Below are positions 53,690-62,159 of a DNA stretch of 64,000 bases, in pieces. The stretch is from NCBI GenBank assembly GCA_036275915.1, contig DASUCV010000022.1, positions 310,001 through 374,000 of the forward strand, given 5' to 3'. The notes under the pieces are model-generated. The model did no database searches and was not told where the DNA came from. It saw only the letters and a program-made list of their open reading frames with translations. Within the stretch, counting starts at the first letter, position 1. Every line of letters starts with the position of its first letter. The position numbers and the translations under genes are program-made. This DNA is from Candidatus Polarisedimenticolaceae bacterium (GTDB taxonomy: Bacteria > Acidobacteriota > Polarisedimenticolia > Polarisedimenticolales > DASRJG01).

Positions 53690-56359
53690 CTAACGCGCCG
53701 GTCCTCGCTCCAGCTCATCTCCGAAGAGGGGGCGGCCGCCTTGCGCGGTCCAGAAGCCCCAGACTGCCGGCGCAACGATGGCCGAGAGCGAGAGGAGCAT
53801 CGCTCCGGCGTACCAGCCCGGCGCTCCAAGCGTCACGGGCAGCGTGCCGATCAGGTTCGCTCCGGTCAGCATCGTCGCGAACGCGAGAAGGCCGGCGCGG
53901 AAGAGCAGCGACCATTCGATGAACAGAATGATCGCCGTCGCGACGATGTATCCCGGAAGGCTCCCCGTCTCCGGAAGGAAGATCCCCGTCCCGATGATCG
54001 AGACGACGATGACGGCCCAACGGTCGCTTCGGAGCAGAAGCCGGAAGACGAGGATGAGCGTGAGCGGATAGATGATCTCGAACAGGTGCTGCGTGTGGAT
54101 CCCCAGGATCGAGACGAGCGCGTGCATTGCCCCGCGCATCCCTTCGAACGCCCAGGTCGGGTCCGCTCCCGAGCTCGGCACGGCGGACCCGCCTCCCAGC
54201 ATCGAAGGAACCCACGCGCCGAGATCGGCGATCAGCCGGACGGCGGCACCGCACGCCGCGCCCAGGAGCAGATCGCGGCCGACCAATGGATCGCGAAACT
54301 TTCCGTCGAGCATACGGACCCACGAGACGAGCATGTGGGGCCAGAGTCTTCGCGCGTAGGGCTCGATCGCTAGGTAGAACACGTACGCGACGCCGACCCG
54401 CTGGAGGGAGTAGGCCAGGTGGGCGCCGAAGAGATCGGCCTCGGCCGCGGACGCGACGTGGTGCGCGCCGAGGAACCAGAGCATGCGAACGGCACCGAGG
54501 TACAGCGCGAAGCGGAGCGCGCCGCGACGATCCCCTCGTCCACGCCGCACGTTACGGAGTGCCACGAACGCGGCGGCGACGATGACGCCGACGTAAACGA
54601 TGCCCGAGAGCCACCGCGAATAGACGTCCTCCCGCGGCGCGCTCTCTTCCGCCGGGCGGGTCCACGGCGCGACGACACGGAGCGAGACCGGCCGCCCCCC
54701 TGCCGAGGCCGCCTCGATCCGGATGGGAAGCTCCGGCCTCTCGGGCCACGAGCCGGTCCACGCCATCCGTCGATCGGCGAAGACCGGCGGCGCCCACTCC
54801 GAATCGACGGTCACGAGCTTGCCCAGATCGACACCCGTCGCGTGGAGGAGCGGGCTCCAGTCGGGCTCCGGCGCGGCCGTCGCTACCAAGGTCTTTTCGC
54901 CGGGAACGATCAGGAGCGACAGGAGCCTTCCATCCGGGTCGAGCTCGACGCGCGCCATGCCGGGAGCGGTCTCCGGTGGATCGTTCATCCAGTCGCCGAT
55001 CGACCCGAAGTTGCGCAGCACGATCGGCCGCGGGCTCTCGCGATACCAGAAGTGGATCCCGCTCGGCGGAGCGGAGCGAAGGACGTCCCATCGTGCCGCG
55101 CCCGGCTGCGCGTGACCGAGCACGTTGTCGAGATACGGCTGGTTCTCTTGGAACATGAACAGGCTGTCGGCGGGCATGGCGTCGTGGCCCGCGGTCTTCA
55201 AGATCTCGCGCGCCCGCTCGCGGAGAACTTCGGGAGGCTTTTCGAGAGGGGTCAACCCCACGAGTGACGTGCGCGACGAGAGCAAGATCATCGCGATGAC
55301 GCTCGCGACGAAGACGCCGAGGGCTCCCCACAGGAGCCGAGGGGCTACCACGACGTTCTCCCCCGCCTCCGCGACCATCTCGGGCGACGGCGTCTCGCCG
55401 GCCGCGAGCGCCGCCGCGAGCGGGTCGCCGCCGGGGAGGGCCGCGGCGACGGCGAGCGCCGAGCTGGGCCGCCGCGCCGGATCGGTCTCGAGACACCTCA
55501 GGATCACGCGCTCGACCGCCGGGTCGAACCCATCCATGACGCTCGAGGGAGTGGAGGGTGTCGCGGTGTGATCTCTCCGGCCGGCGAACGCCGCCTTTCC
55601 CGTGAACAGCTCGTACAGCACGAGGCCGAGCGCGTAGAGATCGCTCCTGGCGGTGACCTCGCGGCCTTCCAGCTGCTCCGGCGCCATGTACGCCGGCGTG
55701 CCGGAGCGGATCTCCGCGCCCTCGATCTCCGCCGCGAACGCGGCGAGGCCGAAGTCCGTGATGCGCGCCCGCCCCTTGCCGTCGATCATGATGTTCGCAG
55801 GCTTGAGATCGCGGTGAAGGACGCCGGTCTCGTGCGACGCCGCGAGGCCGGCGCAGAGCTGGCGCGCGATCTGGATCGCCTTGTCCTTCGGGATGTGGCC
55901 GATCCGGCGCAGGAGCGACGCCAGGTCCTCGCCGTCGACGTACTCCATCGAGAGGAAGTGATGCCCGTCCGCCTCCCCCGCGTCGTAGATCCGGCAGACG
56001 TTCGTGTGCGAGACCTGACGCGCGGTACGGACCTCGTCGAGGAAGCGCTGGAGGCGATCGGCGTCCGCCTCGAACTCCGGCGGAAGGAACTTCAGCGCGA
56101 CGCTCTGTCCGAGCTTGAGATCGTCGGCGCGGTAGACCTCCCCCATCCCGCCTCGACCCAGCAGACCGACGACGCGGTAGCGGCCTGCGAGGATCGCGCC
56201 CGGAAGGAATCGAGCCTCGCCGGGCCGTCCGCGCGACGCCGGCACGTTCATCGTCGGGAGCGCGGAGGAGGGAGAAACCGGCTGCCCGCAAACGTTGCAG
56301 AACCGGCTGCCCGCCGAGAGCGGTGCGCCGCAATGCGAGCAGGTCGTCGAGACGGCCAT
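53690..56359 (-). CDS. zinc-ribbon Ser/Thr kinase with polytopic C-terminus (paralogue)
   Basis: An 889-residue kinase with the same layout as the one at 13385-15985: zinc ribbon C7-x2-C10 and C21-x2-C24; kinase domain ~61-310 (GRGGMGEVY, K90, H182-R-D184, D202-F-G); the GGDPLAAALAAGETPSPE linker; one membrane helix; an extracytoplasmic ~200-residue segment; and about eight helices with AIEPYARR...MLDGKFRDPLVGR. The two proteins are clear paralogues. The start codon is only 15 bp from the start of the divergent TPR kinase. The input signal and targets are unknown. Confidence 0.93.
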   Translation of the reverse strand: MAVSTTCSHCGAPLSAGSRFCNVCGQPVSPSSALPTMNVPASRGRPGEARFLPGAILAGRYRVVGLLGRGGMGEVYRADDLKLGQSVALKFLPPEFEADADRLQRFLDEVRTARQVSHTNVCRIYDAGEADGHHFLSMEYVDGEDLASLLRRIGHIPKDKAIQIARQLCAGLAASHETGVLHRDLKPANIMIDGKGRARITDFGLAAFAAEIEGAEIRSGTPAYMAPEQLEGREVTARSDLYALGLVLYELFTGKAAFAGRRDHTATPSTPSSVMDGFDPAVERVILRCLETDPARRPSSALAVAAALPGGDPLAAALAAGETPSPEMVAEAGENVVVAPRLLWGALGVFVASVIAMILLSSRTSLVGLTPLEKPPEVLRERAREILKTAGHDAMPADSLFMFQENQPYLDNVLGHAQPGAARWDVLRSAPPSGIHFWYRESPRPIVLRNFGSIGDWMNDPPETAPGMARVELDPDGRLLSLLIVPGEKTLVATAAPEPDWSPLLHATGVDLGKLVTVDSEWAPPVFADRRMAWTGSWPERPELPIRIEAASAGGRPVSLRVVAPWTRPAEESAPREDVYSRWLSGIVYVGVIVAAAFVALRNVRRGRGDRRGALRFALYLGAVRMLWFLGAHHVASAAEADLFGAHLAYSLQRVGVAYVFYLAIEPYARRLWPHMLVSWVRMLDGKFRDPLVGRDLLLGAACGAAVRLIADLGAWVPSMLGGGSAVPSSGADPTWAFEGMRGAMHALVSILGIHTQHLFEIIYPLTLILVFRLLLRSDRWAVIVVSIIGTGIFLPETGSLPGYIVATAIILFIEWSLLFRAGLLAFATMLTGANLIGTLPVTLGAPGWYAGAMLLSLSAIVAPAVWGFWTAQGGRPLFGDELERGPAR

Positions 56360-56374
56360 CCCGCCGAGGCTAAC

Positions 56375-58597
56375 ATGTGGGCCCGGATGATCGGCCGCTC
56401 CCTCTCCCACTACCGGATCACCGCCGCGATCGGCGCGGGGGGCATGGGCCAGGTCTACCGCGCGACCGACTCCCGGCTGCACCGCGAGGTCGCGCTCAAG
56501 GTGCTGCCGGCCGAGACGGCGGGGAGCCCCGAGCGGCTCGAACGGTTCCGCCGCGAAGCGCGCGCGGTCGCGGCGTTGAACCATCCGAACGTCGTCACGA
56601 TCTACTCGGTCGAGGAAGCCGAGGGCGTTCACTTCCTGACGATGGAGCTCGTGGAGGGCGAGCCGCTCGACCGCCTCATCCCCGAAGGCGGGATGGCGAT
56701 GCCGCGCCTCCTCGCGATCGCCGCCGGTCTCGCGGAGGCGCTCGCGGCCGCCCACGACAAGGGGATCGTCCATCGGGACCTCAAGCCCGCGAACGTGATG
56801 GTCACGAACGACGGACGCGTCAAGGTCCTCGACTTCGGGCTCGCGAGGATGCCTGCGGCGGCCGGTGCGGAGCTGCCGACCGAGATGCTGACGAGCGAAG
56901 GCGTCGTGATGGGCACCGTGCCCTACATGTCGCCCGAGCAGCTCCGTGGCGAAGCGGTCGATCACCGGACCGACATCTTCTCGCTCGGGATCATGTTGTA
57001 CGAGATGGCGAGCGGCGAGCGGCCGTTCGCCGGGAGATCGGCGGCCGAGCTCGCCTCCGCGATCCTGCGCGATCAGCCTCGGCCGCTGTCCGAGCGACGG
57101 AACGACCTGCCCGCGGGTCTTCCGGAGGCGATCGGGCGCTGCCTGGAGAAGCGCGGCGCCGATCGCTTCACGACGGCTCATGAGCTGCGGAGCGCGCTCC
57201 TCGGCAGGGCGGCGCGGCCGATCGCCGCGCCCGCCACCGTGTCGATCGCGGTGCTGCCGTTTTCCGACATGAGCGCGGCGAAGGACCAGGACTATCTCTG
57301 CGAAGGAATGGCCGAGGAGATCATGAATGCGCTGGTCCGGATCGACGGGATCCGCGTCGCCTCGCGCACCTCGGCGTTCCGCGCCGCCAAGGACGGCGGC
57401 GACCTCGCCGCGCTCGCGCGCGCGCTCCAGGTCGGGCACGTGCTCGAAGGCAGCGTGCGCACGGCGGGGATCCGGCTGCGCGTCACGGCGCAGCTCACCG
57501 ACGTCGCGAGCGGATACCAGCTCTTCTCGGAGCGGTTCGACAAGGAGGCGGTCGACGTCTTCGCCATTCAGGACGAGATCGCTGCGGACGTCGTGAGCGC
57601 CGTGCGGGCCCGTCTCGCGCCCGGCGCGGACGGCGTCCATGCGCGGCCGCAGGCCAAGAGCCTCGACGCCTACCGGTGGTACCTGAAGGGCCGGCACCTT
57701 CGAGGGAAGGAAGACTTCGGGGGCTCGCTGCACGCCTTCGGCGAGGCGACGCGGCTCGACCCTTCGCACGCGCCTTCCTGGACGGGCCTCGCGGAGATCA
57801 CCGTGCTGTCGGCGCACGTGGGCATGCTGCCGCCGCGCGACGCATGCGCCGCGGCGCGCAAGGCGCTCGCGACCGCGAGGGACCTGCAAGGTGAGTCGGC
57901 GGACGGCTGCCATGCCGAGGCGTTCGCGGCCTTTCTCGAGCGAAGGTGGGACGCGATGGAAGCGTCGTGGCGCCGGGCGATCGAGCTGCAGCCCGATCAC
58001 GTCCTCGCGCTCGCGTCCTGGGCCGTCACCCTCTGCTCCCGCCGGCGCGTCGATGAGGCGCTTCCGCTCTTCGCACGTGCGCGCGAAGCCGACCCGCTCG
58101 CATCCTTCCCTTACATGCTCACCGGCTGGGGGCTGGTGGAGTGCGGAAGGTCCGCGGAGGCGCTCGCGTACATCGAGGACGCGTTGACCTTCGAGAAGGA
58201 TGACGCGTCGGCCCTCGCGTCGCTGGCGATGGCGAGCGTCGCCGTGGGGAAACACGACGCCGGAATCGCGGCGGCCGAGCGCTGCGTCGCCGTCACCTAC
58301 CGCGCGCCTTACTTCCTCGGCATCCTGAGCTGGGCGCTCGCATCGGCGGGTCGCGTGCCCGAGGCGCGTGCGATCCTCGGCGAGATCCAGGCTCGTCCAA
58401 CCGGCTCGCCGACCGCGGTCACCGAGGCGTGGGTTCTCGGCGCGCTGGGGGAGATCGACGCGGCGTTCGACGTGCTCGCCCGCGCGGAAGACGAGCACCA
58501 AGGCCTGCTCTACTACACGGGCCAGCCGGGATTCGACACGCTCCGCGGCGATGCGAGATTCCGCGCGCTGCAATCGAGGCTCGGACTGACCCCATGA
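56375..58597 (+). CDS. Ser/Thr protein kinase with TolB-N-like and TPR domains
   Basis: A 740-residue soluble kinase. The catalytic domain is at ~13-275 (GAGGMGQVY, K42, H133-R-D135, D153-F-G). Next comes a FlgO/TolB N-terminal-like domain (~290-430, from VSIAVLPFSDMSAAKDQDYLCEGMAEE) that also occurs with adenylate cyclases, then TPR repeats to the end. Many relatives begin at MIG, so the ATG at 56387 is an alternative start. The gene is coupled by ATGA overlap to a GT-C membrane protein, and through it to a GT2 and a methyltransferase. This suggests the kinase controls synthesis of a surface glycan. Confidence 0.92.
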   Translation: MWARMIGRSLSHYRITAAIGAGGMGQVYRATDSRLHREVALKVLPAETAGSPERLERFRREARAVAALNHPNVVTIYSVEEAEGVHFLTMELVEGEPLDRLIPEGGMAMPRLLAIAAGLAEALAAAHDKGIVHRDLKPANVMVTNDGRVKVLDFGLARMPAAAGAELPTEMLTSEGVVMGTVPYMSPEQLRGEAVDHRTDIFSLGIMLYEMASGERPFAGRSAAELASAILRDQPRPLSERRNDLPAGLPEAIGRCLEKRGADRFTTAHELRSALLGRAARPIAAPATVSIAVLPFSDMSAAKDQDYLCEGMAEEIMNALVRIDGIRVASRTSAFRAAKDGGDLAALARALQVGHVLEGSVRTAGIRLRVTAQLTDVASGYQLFSERFDKEAVDVFAIQDEIAADVVSAVRARLAPGADGVHARPQAKSLDAYRWYLKGRHLRGKEDFGGSLHAFGEATRLDPSHAPSWTGLAEITVLSAHVGMLPPRDACAAARKALATARDLQGESADGCHAEAFAAFLERRWDAMEASWRRAIELQPDHVLALASWAVTLCSRRRVDEALPLFARAREADPLASFPYMLTGWGLVECGRSAEALAYIEDALTFEKDDASALASLAMASVAVGKHDAGIAAAERCVAVTYRAPYFLGILSWALASAGRVPEARAILGEIQARPTGSPTAVTEAWVLGALGEIDAAFDVLARAEDEHQGLLYYTGQPGFDTLRGDARFRALQSRLGLTP

Positions 58598-60414
58598 GCC
58601 GGTCCTGGAGATGGCTCCTCGGCGCTCTGCTGCTGATCGTGGCCGTCGTGGTCTGCGCGCGCTACGGGTTGTACCGGTCGTTCTCGACGTTCGTCGACAA
58701 TGACGACGAAGGCTACGTCCTGATCTCGATCAAGTTCTTCCTCCAGGGGTACCGGCTCTACAGCCAGGTCTTCACTCAGTACGGTCCCCTGTTCTACAGC
58801 TATGCGTGGCTGCTGCACGGCATCGGGGGCGTCGCCGTCACGAGCGATGCCGCGCGCTTCGTCACGCTCGTCGACTGGCTTTGCATCGCCGGGCTGTACG
58901 CGTGGTTCGTCCATCGCGCCGCGGGCTCCACGGTCCTCGCCTGCGCCGGCTTCCTGCTCGCGTTCCAGCATCTCGACCCGATCGTCGCCGAGCCGGGCCA
59001 TCCCCAGGGGCTCTGCACCATGCTCACGGCCGCGATCCTCGTGCTTTGCTCGTTCGAGAACCGCGCAATGCTCCTCGCCGGCGTTCTCATCGGCCTCCTG
59101 GCGATGGTCAAGATCAATCTCGGCGTCTACCTGTTCCTCGCAGTGGCGTTGTCCGTCCTCATGGCCGCCGAGAAGAGCCGGATCACGGGCGTCTTGAGGG
59201 CTGTTCACATCCTCCTGGGTCTCGCCGTCACGCCGGTCGTGATGCACCACTGGCTCACGGACGAGTGGACGCTCCTCTACTGGATCCTCTGGACGTCGGC
59301 GCTCGCGTCGATCCTGCTCGTCGCGCGCCCGGAGGCCGGCCGGATCCCCGGCGAAGGCGCGTACGTCCGGCTCGTGGTCGGAGCGGCGGTGACGGCCGCA
59401 GTGGTCATCGTCGTGCAGGTGCTCCAAGGAGTGCCGATCGCAAGGCTCTTCTACGGCGTGATCGGGCAGCACGTGGCATTCGCCGACGCGTTCTACTTCG
59501 TTCTCGAGGTTCCACGACGCGCCGCGATCGTCGCCGTGGTCGCTACCGCCGCCGCGGTGCTCTACCGTTTTCGTCCGTGCCCTGTCGTCGCGGCTCGGGC
59601 GGCGAAGCTGCTCTACGGGCTCTCCGTGATCGTCGCCACCGCAGCGCCGTTCGTGGCCGCACGGACCCGTCCGGGCCCTACTTCAGGCGCGCTCATGCTC
59701 TACGGCCTTCCCTTCGCATGGCTGCTCCTCGTGGATACCGGGGCGCTGTCGCGCGAGGGACGCCTTGCGCGCGTCGCCTTGTGTCTGATCGCCGCATTTC
59801 AAGCGCTTCAGGTCTTTCCGATCGCGGGGACGCAGGTCGCTCTCGGGACCGTCCTCTTGCCGCTCGCCGGGCTCTTGTGCGTTCACGACGCGGTGACGTC
59901 GTGGGCGCCGGCGACGGTGGCGCTCGGCGAGACGGTGACGGCTGCGGCGCTCCTGGCGATCGCCTTCTGGCGGGGCGGGATCGTCCATCGTGAGTACCGG
60001 AGCTACGTCTCCCTGGAATTGCCGGGCGCCGAACGGATCCGTCTCCCGGAGGTGACCGCGAAGGACTACGGCCGCCTCGTGCGGAACCTGCGCGAACGCT
60101 GCGATTCGTTCGTGACCTTCCCCGGCACGAACAGCCTTTACCTCTGGGCGCAGAAGGAGCCGGCGACGTCGTTCAACGCCACCTACTGGCCGAACATGCT
60201 CGATACTTACCAGCAGCTCGCGACCGCGCGCACCCTCGCCGGGGATCCGAACTCCTGTTTCGTGCTCGACCGGCGGGAAGAAGAGCTCTTCGAGGGACTC
60301 GGCTACAGTTTGCTGGCGAACTACCTGAAGGCGAACTTTCACACGGAGGGGACGATCGGTCCCTACGACCTGCGCATGCGAAACGACCGGCACGGCGACG
60401 GGCTCATCCCATGA
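58594..60414 (+). CDS. GT-C-type polytopic membrane protein (probable glycosyltransferase)
   Basis: A 606-residue protein with about 11-12 membrane helices and a soluble C-terminal domain (~470-606). The first outer loop has the acidic motif DNDDEGYVLISIKFFLQGYR, then QYGPLFYSYAW, as in GT39/PMT-like transferases that use polyprenyl-phosphate sugars. It is joined by ATGA overlaps to the kinase upstream and to the GT2 gene downstream. The GT2 product could supply the lipid-linked sugar this enzyme would use. Specificity is unknown. Confidence 0.82.
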   Translation: MSRSWRWLLGALLLIVAVVVCARYGLYRSFSTFVDNDDEGYVLISIKFFLQGYRLYSQVFTQYGPLFYSYAWLLHGIGGVAVTSDAARFVTLVDWLCIAGLYAWFVHRAAGSTVLACAGFLLAFQHLDPIVAEPGHPQGLCTMLTAAILVLCSFENRAMLLAGVLIGLLAMVKINLGVYLFLAVALSVLMAAEKSRITGVLRAVHILLGLAVTPVVMHHWLTDEWTLLYWILWTSALASILLVARPEAGRIPGEGAYVRLVVGAAVTAAVVIVVQVLQGVPIARLFYGVIGQHVAFADAFYFVLEVPRRAAIVAVVATAAAVLYRFRPCPVVAARAAKLLYGLSVIVATAAPFVAARTRPGPTSGALMLYGLPFAWLLLVDTGALSREGRLARVALCLIAAFQALQVFPIAGTQVALGTVLLPLAGLLCVHDAVTSWAPATVALGETVTAAALLAIAFWRGGIVHREYRSYVSLELPGAERIRLPEVTAKDYGRLVRNLRERCDSFVTFPGTNSLYLWAQKEPATSFNATYWPNMLDTYQQLATARTLAGDPNSCFVLDRREEELFEGLGYSLLANYLKANFHTEGTIGPYDLRMRNDRHGDGLIP

Positions 60415-61370
60415 ACCAAGCGCCCACGATCTCGCTCGTCATCCCCATCCACGACGAGGAGCCGCTCATCGATCGTCTCTACCGGGAGGTCGTCGCCGCC
60501 ATGGAGCCGCTGGGGCTGCCGTGGGAAGCGGTCTTCGTCGACGACGGGAGCCGCGACCGCTCCGCGGAGCTGCTGCTCGCAAAGCAGGCGGCGGACAAGC
60601 GCGTCGTCGTGGTGCGGCTGACGCGGAACTGGGGCCACCAGCCGGCGATCGCGGCGGGACTGACCGTGGCGAGGGGCGACGCCGTCGTCCTCATGGACGG
60701 CGACCTGCAGGATCCGCCATCCTTGGTCCCGCGGCTCGTCGCCGAATGGAAGAGCGGCGGCAAGGTCGTCATCGCCGAGCGCACGAGCCGGAAGGAAGCT
60801 CCCCTTCGCAAGCTGCTCATGGCGACCTTCTACCGCCTCTTGGGGTTCCTCTCCGACATGCCGATCCCGCTCAACTCGGGGATCTTCGGCCTTCTCGATC
60901 GCCAGGTCGTCGACGCGCTCAACCGTCTCGAGGAGAGCAACCGCTACCTGCCCGGCCTCCGGGCGTGGGTGGGATTCCCCACGCGGGTCGTCACGTATGC
61001 GCGCGAGGCGCGCGCCGCGGGCGAGCCGAAGCAGACGCTCTTCAAGCTGACGCGCTACGCGCTCGACGCGATCTTCAGCTTCAGCTACAAGCCGCTCCGC
61101 CTGAGCTTGGTGCTCGGCCTCACCGCGGCGACGGTGGCCGTGATCTACGGGATCGTCCTCGTCGCCTGCCGCGTGATGGGCGTCGGCATGTTCGGAATCC
61201 CGGTGGTCGACGGCTACACGACGACGATCGTCTCGATCCTGTTCCTCGGCGGCACGCAGCTCATCTGCGTGGGGATCCTCGGCGAGTACATCGGCAGGAT
61301 CTACGACGAGGTGAAGCGCCGGCCACTCTTCCTGATCCGGGAGGTCCACCGCTCCGATCGGGACTCATGA
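60411..61370 (+). CDS. family 2 glycosyltransferase, polyprenyl-phosphate sugar synthase type
   Basis: A 319-residue enzyme of the GtrB/DPM1/ArnC type. The N-terminal GT-A domain (~1-230) has the nucleotide-sugar motifs VDDGSRDRS and MDGDLQDPP and a QPAIAAGL segment. Two C-terminal membrane helices follow at ~235-260 and 275-295, then GEYIGRIYDEVKRRP. Such enzymes transfer a sugar from a nucleotide donor to undecaprenyl phosphate at the inner leaflet. The flanking GT-C protein is the natural next step. Overlaps of 4 bp on both sides show it belongs to one operon. Confidence 0.93.
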   Translation: MNQAPTISLVIPIHDEEPLIDRLYREVVAAMEPLGLPWEAVFVDDGSRDRSAELLLAKQAADKRVVVVRLTRNWGHQPAIAAGLTVARGDAVVLMDGDLQDPPSLVPRLVAEWKSGGKVVIAERTSRKEAPLRKLLMATFYRLLGFLSDMPIPLNSGIFGLLDRQVVDALNRLEESNRYLPGLRAWVGFPTRVVTYAREARAAGEPKQTLFKLTRYALDAIFSFSYKPLRLSLVLGLTAATVAVIYGIVLVACRVMGVGMFGIPVVDGYTTTIVSILFLGGTQLICVGILGEYIGRIYDEVKRRPLFLIREVHRSDRDS

Positions 61371-62122
61371 ACGTCGACGAGTACGAAAAGCTCGACCGCA
61401 TCGATCGCGAGCACTGGTTCTACGCGGGCAAGCGCGCGGTCGTCCGCCACTGGATCGCGCGCTCGCTCGCATTGACGCACGACGATCTCCTCGTCGACGT
61501 CGGCTGCGGAACCGGCACGTTCGCGCTCGAGATGGGTACGACCTGCCGCGTGCTCGGCATCGACCATCACGACGAGAGCATCCGCCTCGCCGAGCCGAAG
61601 CTGCGGTCCGTCGGCGGCTCGGTCAAGAAGAGTCCCCTCGAGCGGATCGACCTGCCGGACGGCGCCGCGACGGTCGTCACCGCGATGGACGTCCTCGAGC
61701 ACCTCGACGACGACCGTCTCGCTCTCCGGGAGTTGATCCGGATCGCGCGTCCCGGCGGCCTCATCGTGGTGACGGTCCCGGCGTTGATGGCGCTCTGGAG
61801 CGACTGGGACGTCGCGCTCGGCCACCGGCGGCGCTATGACCGCCGTCAGCTCCTCCGGTTGATCGATCTCCCCGAGGTCGATCTCGTCCGATGCAGCTAC
61901 TACAACATGGCCGCGCTGCCGCTCATCGGCATCGTCCGAGGTTGGCGGCGGATCCGTCCGCCCGCTCCCGGCGCCGATCGCGCGGAGGATCGCGTGCCGT
62001 CGCGGTGGCTCAACACGTTGCTCTACCGCAGCCTCGTGACGCCGGCGTGCTGGGAATGGCCGCGACAGCCGATCGGCGTCGCGCTGATCGCCGTCCTCAA
62101 GAAGAGGGCGCACACCCGCTGA
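61367..62122 (+). CDS. class I SAM-dependent methyltransferase
   Basis: A 251-residue protein with a Rossmann-fold methyltransferase core: motif I VDVGCGTGTFALEM (~45-58), an acidic residue ending strand 2 in GIDHHD, and the DVLEHLDDD segment near 105. The C-terminal third has two hydrophobic stretches that may attach it to the membrane. It is the last gene of the kinase/GT-C/GT2 unit (ATGA overlap), so it probably modifies the lipid-linked glycan or its carrier. The exact acceptor is unknown. Confidence 0.88.
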   Translation: MNVDEYEKLDRIDREHWFYAGKRAVVRHWIARSLALTHDDLLVDVGCGTGTFALEMGTTCRVLGIDHHDESIRLAEPKLRSVGGSVKKSPLERIDLPDGAATVVTAMDVLEHLDDDRLALRELIRIARPGGLIVVTVPALMALWSDWDVALGHRRRYDRRQLLRLIDLPEVDLVRCSYYNMAALPLIGIVRGWRRIRPPAPGADRAEDRVPSRWLNTLLYRSLVTPACWEWPRQPIGVALIAVLKKRAHTR

Positions 62123-62159
62123 CCTGGCCGTATACCATCCGGACCGGGGGGTATTCCAC

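Noticed and set aside
53690-58573. A 1627-residue version of the kinase at 53690-56359
   Set aside because: The extra upstream part lies antisense to the divergent TPR kinase. Zinc-ribbon kinases of this type begin at the ATG at 56359, as in the paralogue at 13385.
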